Shown: positions 30,795 through 38,574 of the stretch, one piece after another
Layout of the letters: each line of letters begins with the position of its first letter
How positions within the stretch are numbered: position 1 is the first letter of the stretch
Source of the DNA: Bacteroidales bacterium
GTDB taxonomy: Bacteria; Bacteroidota; Bacteroidia; Bacteroidales; GCA-2748055
DNA length: 64,000 bases
NCBI GenBank assembly: GCA_029931975.1
Contig: JAOZQY010000005.1
Coordinates: 1 to 64,000, forward strand
Reading direction: 5' to 3'
The notes under the pieces: generated by a model
Database searches by the model: none
Told to the model about the DNA's origin: nothing
The model's input: only the letters and a program-made list of their open reading frames with translations
Translations under genes and position numbers: made by a program

Positions 30795-31646
30795 TTATAC
30801 CCCTCCATATGCACTGTAACCACCATCCACCGGTATACATATTCCGGTGATAAAATTGCTCATATCCGACAGGAGGTAGAGCACGGTCCCATTCAGGTCC
30901 TCCGGCTCGCCAAACACTCCCATGGGCGTATTGGCAATAATCTTCTCGCCACGGAGGGTCAGCGCCCCGGTCTTTTCATCGGTGACCAGGAAACGATTCT
31001 GATTGGTCAGGAAGAAACCCGGTGCTATGGCATTGACCCTGACTCCCACTTTGGCAAAGTGTACCGCAAGCCATTCGGTGAAGTTATTAATGGACGACTT
31101 GGCCGCAGAATAGGCGGGAATCTTGGTAAGTGGCTTATAAGCATTCATGGAAGACACATTCAGGATTACCCCTTTTTGCCGGGCCACCATATCCTTCGCA
31201 AAAACCATGGTGGGTAGCAGGGTACCGTTAAAATTAAGATCGAAGACCTTCTGGAAGCCCTCCAGCTCCAGTCCAAAGAATCCATCTTCCAATTGATCCA
31301 GATTCTCCTCTGTAATCTGTTCCAGTTTTGTTGTAGCTTTGGGAGAGTTCCCGCCAGCGCCGTTGATCAGCATATCTATTTCGCCAACTTCCCTTAGTAT
31401 CTTTTCCCGGACCTCTTCCAGGGAGGATCTGTCCAGGACATTGGTCCTGAATCCAAAGCTCCTCACACCATAATCGGAGGCGACCTCAGTAGCGACCTTA
31501 TAAGCTGCCTCCTCATTGATATCCAGGATGACCGTAATGACCCCTTCCGAAGCCAGTCCCCTGGCCATGGAGGTACCCAGCACACCGCCACCACCTGTGA
31601 TCACACATATCTTTCCCTTTATTAATTCAATTGCCCTGTTTCTCAT
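30795..31646 (-). CDS. SDR-family D-mannonate oxidoreductase-like protein
   Basis: GGGGVLGTSMA, NGAGGNSP, YSAAKSSI; context with uronate genes. Confidence 0.85.
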   Translation of the reverse strand: MRNRAIELIKGKICVITGGGGVLGTSMARGLASEGVITVILDINEEAAYKVATEVASDYGVRSFGFRTNVLDRSSLEEVREKILREVGEIDMLINGAGGNSPKATTKLEQITEENLDQLEDGFFGLELEGFQKVFDLNFNGTLLPTMVFAKDMVARQKGVILNVSSMNAYKPLTKIPAYSAAKSSINNFTEWLAVHFAKVGVRVNAIAPGFFLTNQNRFLVTDEKTGALTLRGEKIIANTPMGVFGEPEDLNGTVLYLLSDMSNFITGICIPVDGGYSAYGGV

Positions 31647-32714
31647 TTATTTGTATGTATTTGGTTGATAGTAAGGTAGATTTTCCGAGGTAATAATGTC
31701 AATGGGAATCCACAACCTCTCCTGTGGTTCCCTGTTAAAAACCACCAGGTTATAAAGGGAGCTCAGTCCCAGAAAAGCCTGCTCTTCTGGTTTCTGTGAA
31801 AGTAGAAAATCGATACGTTTCTCTTTCAACAATTCAATGTTCTCAGGAAGCAGGTCATACCCGATGAGCCTGACCTTCTCCCTCCCTGTTTCAGACAGAA
31901 AACGGGCCACCTTATGCACCCTGGAGTTGGTCACAAAAAGTCCGGCAATATCAAAGGAGCTGCAGATTTCATTCAGTTTTTCCTTCAAAGAGTAATCCTC
32001 CGCTCCATTCAAATCAATGGTTATCAAATGATTCAAACGGTTTTTTTCATCTGCAAAGTAGGCTCTGAAACCCTTCTCCCGCTCTATAATGTGGGCATAA
32101 TGATCCTTCCGGGCCGACATATTTACAATGGCCACGTCCTTACCCTGCTCAAGACCGTAATCAATCAGCCTGGCAGCAACATAACCACTTTGGAAAGCAT
32201 CCTGACCTACGAAACTGCTTACAGAAGGAGATTCCAGAAGAGAGTTAAACAGGACCACCGGAATGCTCTCCCGAGCACAACGTTCCAAAAAAGCCATGGA
32301 TTCATCCTTAAATACCGGGGCAAACAGCACACCCTCAAGCTCTCCAAAAGGGAAATCTTCAAACATTCTATTAAATCCCCGGCGATCCAACTGGTCAAAA
32401 TAGAAGCGCTGAATGCTTACATGATCATGATCCAGTGAATCAAGAGCCTTTTGAATACCCAGCTGGGGAAGCTCCCAAAAGGTGTGGTTGTTTACAACCC
32501 GGGGCATTACCACTGCAAATTGTATGTGCCGTTTTAATGCCAGAGAACGTGCCGCAATATCGGGCTGATAATTGTACTCCCGCAACAGCTTCAGTATCTT
32601 TTCGCGGGTTACTTCAGAGACCTCACCCCGATTGTGAATAACCCGGTCCACCGTCCCAATGGATACAGAAGCGATTTCGGCTATATCCTTGATTCTTATT
32701 TTACTCATACACAC
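31647..32714 (-). CDS. LacI-family transcriptional regulator (uronate-associated)
   Basis: IRIKDIAEIASVSIGTVDRVIHNRGEVSEVTREKILKLL HTH. Confidence 0.93.
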   Translation of the reverse strand: MCMSKIRIKDIAEIASVSIGTVDRVIHNRGEVSEVTREKILKLLREYNYQPDIAARSLALKRHIQFAVVMPRVVNNHTFWELPQLGIQKALDSLDHDHVSIQRFYFDQLDRRGFNRMFEDFPFGELEGVLFAPVFKDESMAFLERCARESIPVVLFNSLLESPSVSSFVGQDAFQSGYVAARLIDYGLEQGKDVAIVNMSARKDHYAHIIEREKGFRAYFADEKNRLNHLITIDLNGAEDYSLKEKLNEICSSFDIAGLFVTNSRVHKVARFLSETGREKVRLIGYDLLPENIELLKEKRIDFLLSQKPEEQAFLGLSSLYNLVVFNREPQERLWIPIDIITSENLPYYQPNTYK

Positions 32715-32819
32715 CTCATCTCCTGATACTTATAGGTTTTAACCGTCATATATAAGCATTAAATTCTCAAACAAAATTAAGCAAAATATCTAGGAAAGAG
32801 TCATAAAATTGTTTAATTT

Positions 32820-32833
32820 CGTGTCCGCACACG
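32820..32833. promoter_or_regulatory. Candidate LacI-type operator upstream of uxaE
   Basis: CGTGTCCGCACACG near-perfect CG-centred palindrome (one mismatched pair) in the lacI/uxaE divergent intergenic region. Confidence 0.5.
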
Positions 32834-32849
32834 GAAATACATCAATCAC

Positions 32850-34091
32850 ATGAAATTAGAGAAATACTCTTTGGGGATCGGCGACAGGTTCGGACAGCAA
32901 GGTATAGCACAGCTTGAGGCACTGATCAAAGCTAAAAAGGATGGGGTCGAATTTGTCCCTGTCTGGAACAAATCAAATCGGGAACACCAGATCATCCACT
33001 CTGAGCCCAAAGACACAAAAGTTGAAGCTGATGCAGCTGTAAAAGCCCTGCAATGGGATAAGCCCTATTATGTGGATGCGGACCATATCAACCTGAATAC
33101 GGTGGACCCTTTCCTGGATCACTCCAATTTCTTCACCCTGGATGTGGCCGACTACATCGGCTCCGAATCAGCTGATGGCGACTTAGAGGAATTTCTGAAA
33201 CAGGCTTCTCCCTATGAAGGAGAACTGCAGATCCCGGGCATCAGTAAGCCTTTCGAAATAACACACCAGATGCTTGTCACCATAGCCCGGAATTTCCTGG
33301 GTGCGGTGCGTGAAGCGGCAAGCATCTATCAGCATATTGCTGAGAAAAAGGGAGCAGGAAACTTTGTTGCCGAGATATCGATGGATGAGGTTGAAGCAGC
33401 GCAAACACCTGTTGAACTCTTCTTTATCCTGATGATGATTAAATACTATGGAATCCCTGCTCAGACTATAGCCCCCAAATTTACCGGCCGCTTTAACAAG
33501 GGGGTTGACTATGTGGGCGATATTGCGCGCTTCCGAAAGGAGTTTGAAGAGGACCTTCTTGTCATCGATTTTGCAGTGAAGACATTTGACCTTCCCGATA
33601 ACCTTAAATTAAGCGTACACTCGGGAAGCGACAAGTTCACCATCTATCCCATTATGGGCGAACTTGTCAAGAAACATAATAAGGGTTTGCACGTGAAAAC
33701 AGCAGGAACCACCTGGCTGGAAGAAGTGATTGGTCTTGCCATGGCCGGAGAAGAGGCCCTTCAGATGGCAAAAGAAATATACAGGCGAGCCTACGAGAGG
33801 AGGGATGAACTATGCGCCCCTTATGCCACAGTTATTGATATAGATCCTGCCAACCTCCCCATACCCTCAGAGGTGGAACAGTGGACCGGGAAAAAATTCG
33901 CCAACACCCTTCGAAATATCCCCGGTCATCCCGATTACCACAGTGGATTCAGACAACTGATTCATGTGGGCTATAAGGTAGCAGCTGAAATGGGTGAATC
34001 CTACCTTGCCATGGTCAGGAAACATGCTGACGTAGTGGGTGATCAGGTGCGGACTAATATTTACGAGAGGCATATACAACGATTGTTTTAA
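32850..34091 (+). CDS. uxaE: Tagaturonate epimerase family protein
   Basis: 413 aa; KYSLGIGDRFGQQGIAQL, DADHIN, KFTGRFNKGVDYVGD, SVHSGSDKF; UxaE-type. Confidence 0.85.
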   Translation: MKLEKYSLGIGDRFGQQGIAQLEALIKAKKDGVEFVPVWNKSNREHQIIHSEPKDTKVEADAAVKALQWDKPYYVDADHINLNTVDPFLDHSNFFTLDVADYIGSESADGDLEEFLKQASPYEGELQIPGISKPFEITHQMLVTIARNFLGAVREAASIYQHIAEKKGAGNFVAEISMDEVEAAQTPVELFFILMMIKYYGIPAQTIAPKFTGRFNKGVDYVGDIARFRKEFEEDLLVIDFAVKTFDLPDNLKLSVHSGSDKFTIYPIMGELVKKHNKGLHVKTAGTTWLEEVIGLAMAGEEALQMAKEIYRRAYERRDELCAPYATVIDIDPANLPIPSEVEQWTGKKFANTLRNIPGHPDYHSGFRQLIHVGYKVAAEMGESYLAMVRKHADVVGDQVRTNIYERHIQRLF

Positions 34092-34102
34092 AGCGAACTC
34101 CC

Positions 34103-35503
34103 ATGAAGAAGTTTCTTGATAAAGATTTTTTACTTGAGAATGATACTGCCAGAAGGCTCTACCATGAGGTGGCCGCTCCTGTGCCCATTATCGATTATCA
34201 CTGTCACCTGGACCCCGCTCTTATTGCTGAGGATCACAACTTTGAAAATCTGACCCAGGTGTGGCTGGCAGGTGATCACTACAAGTGGAGAGCCATGCGA
34301 GCCAATGGCGTAGTTGAACGGTTCTGTACCGGAGATGCAAGCGATGAAGAAAAGTTTATGAAGTGGGCAGAAACAGTGCCCGACACCCTGCGTAACCCAC
34401 TATATCACTGGACTCATCTTGAGCTTCAGCGTTATTTCAATATCCATGAATTACTGAATCCGGAAAGCGCACAGAGAATCTATCAAAGGGCCGGTGAACT
34501 CTTACAATCAGAAGGCTTCAGTGTACGCAAGATGATCCGAAAAATGAATGTGGAGGTGATCTGTACCACCGACGACCCGGTGGATTCGCTGGAATATCAC
34601 CAGAAAATCAAGGAAGATGGATTTGAAACAAAAGTGCTGCCAGCCTGGAGACCGGATAAAGTTATGGCGGTGGAGGATCCCGATAAATACAACCAGTACA
34701 TCCATCAGCTTGAGCAGGCTTCCGGCACCTCCATCTCAAGTCTTATGGACCTGCTTACAGCGCTCCAGAACAGGCACGACTTCTTCCACCAGATGGGTTG
34801 CAGGATTTCCGACCATGGCCTGGAAGGATTCCTTGCGGAAGAGTTTAGCTACCTGGATATTGAAAAGATTTTCCTGAAAATAAGGAAGGGTCGAATGCTG
34901 AACAAACAGGAAATTAGCCTTTTCAAATCAGCCATGTTAGTGGAACTTGCCGTGATGGACCATGAGAAAGGATGGACACAGCAGTTTCATGTGGGAGCCA
35001 TCCGGAACAACAATTCCGGCCGCCTCCGTAAACTGGGTCCGGATACGGGATTCGACTCCATTGGAGATTTCAAGATGGCCAGTGCCATGTCACGTTTCTT
35101 CGACCGGCTTGACACCCAGGACCAGTTGGCCAAAACAATAGTATACAACCTCAATCCGGTGGACAATGCTTTGATTGCAACCATGGTCAATAATTTCAAT
35201 GACGGCAAAACACCAGGGAAAATGCAGTTTGGATCTGGCTGGTGGTTTTTGGATCAGAAATATGGGATGACCGAGCAGATGAATACGCTCTCCTCGTTGG
35301 GACTGCTCAGCCGGTTTGTTGGCATGCTGACCGATTCACGCAGCTTTCTATCCTACCCCCGGCATGAGTATTTCCGCAGGATTCTCTGTAACCTGGTGGG
35401 CACCGATGTGGAGCATGGTGAGATTCCGAATGAGCCAAAATTAATAGATAAACTGGTTCAGAATGTCTGTTATTACAACGCAAAAGAGTATTTTGCATTG
35501 TAG
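34103..35503 (+). CDS. uxaC: Glucuronate isomerase
   Basis: 466 aa; IIDYHCHLDP, TTDDPVDSLEYH, QFHVGAIRNNN. Confidence 0.96.
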   Translation: MKKFLDKDFLLENDTARRLYHEVAAPVPIIDYHCHLDPALIAEDHNFENLTQVWLAGDHYKWRAMRANGVVERFCTGDASDEEKFMKWAETVPDTLRNPLYHWTHLELQRYFNIHELLNPESAQRIYQRAGELLQSEGFSVRKMIRKMNVEVICTTDDPVDSLEYHQKIKEDGFETKVLPAWRPDKVMAVEDPDKYNQYIHQLEQASGTSISSLMDLLTALQNRHDFFHQMGCRISDHGLEGFLAEEFSYLDIEKIFLKIRKGRMLNKQEISLFKSAMLVELAVMDHEKGWTQQFHVGAIRNNNSGRLRKLGPDTGFDSIGDFKMASAMSRFFDRLDTQDQLAKTIVYNLNPVDNALIATMVNNFNDGKTPGKMQFGSGWWFLDQKYGMTEQMNTLSSLGLLSRFVGMLTDSRSFLSYPRHEYFRRILCNLVGTDVEHGEIPNEPKLIDKLVQNVCYYNAKEYFAL

Positions 35504-35517
35504 TAAACAATTCAAGC

Positions 35518-38148
35518 GTGGGTAAAAGATTTCTTAGAGCACTGTCTGTTTCCCTGTTTCTGACTGCTTACCTGAGCAGTGTTCATTCCCAGGGTATCAG
35601 TGGAAAGATACTGGATACCAATGGTGAACCGGTCCCTTTTGCAGCTATCTTTATAAAAGAGCTGACCAGGGGAACGACCTGCAATGCGCTTGGTAGCTTT
35701 TCTCTTCCCCTGCCCGAAGGGATTTATAATATTTTCTTTCGCAGCCTGGGATATACCGAGGTTAATCGCACCATTGAGGTGGGTTCCGATTACACCGACC
35801 TGGAAATTGTGCTTCCACCCCAGATGTATATAATCCCTGAAGTCAGGATCAGCGCCTCCGGTGAGGATCCAGCCTACTGGATCATGCGCAAAACCATCGG
35901 CCTGGCCAATTACCACCTGAATGAAGTTCTGAATTACAACGCGGAGATCTATATCAAGGGTACAGCCATCCTTGAAAAACTGCCCAGGGCCATTGCCAAA
36001 AGAATCCAGGTGAATCAGATCAAAGTAGAAGAGGGTGAAGCCTACATGCTTGAATCACTTAATAAAGTAAAATTTACTGCTCCTGATAAATATGAGATGC
36101 GGGTGATTGCCTCCCAGAATACCCTGCCGGGCTATACCGAGAATGTAAATCCCATGGATTATATCAATGCCAGCCTCTACCAGCAGCAAATAGAAGGGAT
36201 CATCTCTCCCCTGGCAAGGAATGCCTTTACCTACTACCGTTTCAAATTTGAAGGAACCTTTATGGAAGGTACTTATATCATCAATAAGATTAAAGTGGTT
36301 CCTAAGAGGAAGAGTCAGCAGATGTGTAAAGGCTATCTTTACATTGTAGAAGATCTTTGGTGCCTTCACTCGGCCCAACTCTCTGTCAACTCCATAGCAG
36401 GGACCGTGTCACTGGAGCAACTCTTTGCCAATGTCATGATGGATGCCTGGCTGCCTGTCAATCACAAAATAGGCGTGAATGTAGATATAGCCGGTGTTCT
36501 GGCCCAGGTAAGCTACGTATCTTCGCTGGAATACTCCGATGTAACCCTTAATCCAAATCTACCGGAGACCTATTTTGTTTCCATGAACAAGGTGGAAGAG
36601 CCTGAAGATCAAGCTAAAGAAGAGGTTCCCACCAGGGATCAGGAAAAGATCAAGGAATTGTTGAAGAAGGATGAACTGACCAACCGGGATGTGCAACGGC
36701 TCTCCAAACTGATGGAGAAAGAAACTGAGAAAGCTGCCCCGGAACAAAAAGGAGAAAACCTGAATCAGACAGGAACTACCTTTTCCGTGGCTGACAGCGC
36801 CGTAAAGAATGATTCCGTCTACTGGAACAAAGTTCGCCCCATCCCCCTGACCCCTGAAGAGCATACCACGCTGACGGAGAGGGATTCCATTATCGGTGCC
36901 CGTGCCAGCTCAGCTGTAGCGGCCGATACACTAAAGACTACCAGGCACAGACAAGGCCGGGCTCGGGGCATTCTCATTGGACGCTCCTATACTATGAGCA
37001 GGGGCAAGTTCAGGTTTACACATGATGGATTGATCGATCTGGACCGGCTGGGATATAATACGGTGGACGGACTCTCCTATGGACAGTCCTTTAGTATTAA
37101 TTGGAAAACAGACTCGGTGCATACCCTTCGTTCACACCTGGTGACAGACTACGCCTTCCACAGGAACGCGCCAATGCTTACCTGGAACACGGACCTGTTG
37201 TATGCGCCCATGGCTCGTGGAAAGGTGGCACTCTACCTCAACTACACTTCCTCCGACTTCAATGGTTCCACAGGTATTCCAGGCTTCACCAATATGGCTT
37301 ATACCCTCTTCCTGAGAGAGAACTACCTGAAAAAATATGAACATATCGATGCTACCCTCTACAATCGCATCGATGTAAGCAATGGATTCGTGCTGACCAC
37401 CTCGGCCACCTATGGCCGGCAGAATAATCTGGTCAATACGACCGACTTCTCCTTCTTCTTCAGCAATGAAAGAGATTTCACCCCCAACACACCCGGGGCC
37501 CTTGCTTCGGATGATCCTTCCCTGTCAGGGTCTCAGAAACTGATGGGAGTGATTCGGATCGATATCACTCCCAATCAGCCCTATAGGGTAAGAACCTACC
37601 GAAAGGACCTGCGTGAATCAAAATGGCCAACCTTCTCGCTGGAGTACCGACATACTTTCCCGGTGGAGAATACAGGGTGGTCAGACTTCAGCCTGTTTAC
37701 CCTGGGTATCAGACAATCCATGGAAGCAGGATTGCTGTCAACTCTTGACTGGTCGGTGGAATCGGGATATTTCCTGAACAACAGCGCCCTTCACTATTCA
37801 GACTTCCACCATTTCAAATCCAGTCCCCTCTACATCGATATGGCCGGATTTGATAATGCGCTGATGCTGATGGATTACTACGAGGCAAGCACCTCCGATT
37901 ACTGGGTCACCGCCGATGTAAAGCTTAATGCCTCCTACCTGCTCATCAAATTTCTACCCTGGTTCAGTGAACGACTATGGAAAGAGTCCATAGGAATTAC
38001 CTACCTGTATACACCCCAGACTCCGCACTATGTGCAAGTAGCTTACAGCCTGGATGAGGTTTTCTTCCTGATGGATCTGGGAGTCTATATGGGATTTCAG
38101 GAGGGTAGCTACAAAGGATTCGGTGCCCGGCTCAATTTCAGATTCTAA
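35518..38148 (+). CDS. DUF5686/carboxypeptidase-regulatory-like outer-membrane protein (GTG start)
   Basis: 876 aa; N-terminal ISGKILDTNGEPVPFAAIFIKE, C-terminal barrel. Confidence 0.8.
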   Translation: MGKRFLRALSVSLFLTAYLSSVHSQGISGKILDTNGEPVPFAAIFIKELTRGTTCNALGSFSLPLPEGIYNIFFRSLGYTEVNRTIEVGSDYTDLEIVLPPQMYIIPEVRISASGEDPAYWIMRKTIGLANYHLNEVLNYNAEIYIKGTAILEKLPRAIAKRIQVNQIKVEEGEAYMLESLNKVKFTAPDKYEMRVIASQNTLPGYTENVNPMDYINASLYQQQIEGIISPLARNAFTYYRFKFEGTFMEGTYIINKIKVVPKRKSQQMCKGYLYIVEDLWCLHSAQLSVNSIAGTVSLEQLFANVMMDAWLPVNHKIGVNVDIAGVLAQVSYVSSLEYSDVTLNPNLPETYFVSMNKVEEPEDQAKEEVPTRDQEKIKELLKKDELTNRDVQRLSKLMEKETEKAAPEQKGENLNQTGTTFSVADSAVKNDSVYWNKVRPIPLTPEEHTTLTERDSIIGARASSAVAADTLKTTRHRQGRARGILIGRSYTMSRGKFRFTHDGLIDLDRLGYNTVDGLSYGQSFSINWKTDSVHTLRSHLVTDYAFHRNAPMLTWNTDLLYAPMARGKVALYLNYTSSDFNGSTGIPGFTNMAYTLFLRENYLKKYEHIDATLYNRIDVSNGFVLTTSATYGRQNNLVNTTDFSFFFSNERDFTPNTPGALASDDPSLSGSQKLMGVIRIDITPNQPYRVRTYRKDLRESKWPTFSLEYRHTFPVENTGWSDFSLFTLGIRQSMEAGLLSTLDWSVESGYFLNNSALHYSDFHHFKSSPLYIDMAGFDNALMLMDYYEASTSDYWVTADVKLNASYLLIKFLPWFSERLWKESIGITYLYTPQTPHYVQVAYSLDEVFFLMDLGVYMGFQEGSYKGFGARLNFRF

Positions 38149-38186
38149 ACAATCATGACCCCGGATTTGTTATCTTTGTAGCAGAA

Positions 38187-38528
38187 ATGAAAGGAATCAC
38201 AATCATATTGATCGGCTGCCTGCTCTTCCTGGGTGCGGAACATCTTTGGGATAGCTTTCACGAAAGCGTTATAAGCACGGCCATGATGTGTAATTGCGGA
38301 TGCTGCAACATCCCGGGTGAACCTCAGGATAAGGAGGGACCATGCGATGAAAATCATAATTGCCTTCCCGATTGTGACTGTCTCCATCCCCTGCAGGTAT
38401 CTGCAATCGAATACAAGTTAATTGAGTTACCCACTATTGTGGTACAATCCTATAACTATAGCCACTATATGAACAGCTATACCTACGAGTATAGCAACAA
38501 CTTTCTTCAACCACCCCGTTTTGCTTAA
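38187..38528 (+). CDS. Small secreted/anchored Cys-rich protein
   Basis: 113 aa; MCNCGCCN...C...C..DCDC cluster after a hydrophobic N-terminus; immediately upstream of the HMA-TonB receptor. Confidence 0.6.
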   Translation: MKGITIILIGCLLFLGAEHLWDSFHESVISTAMMCNCGCCNIPGEPQDKEGPCDENHNCLPDCDCLHPLQVSAIEYKLIELPTIVVQSYNYSHYMNSYTYEYSNNFLQPPRFA

Positions 38529-38574
38529 CTGAAGTCCTTACAAGTTCTATTCAGTTCATCAAAACGTATTTCCA

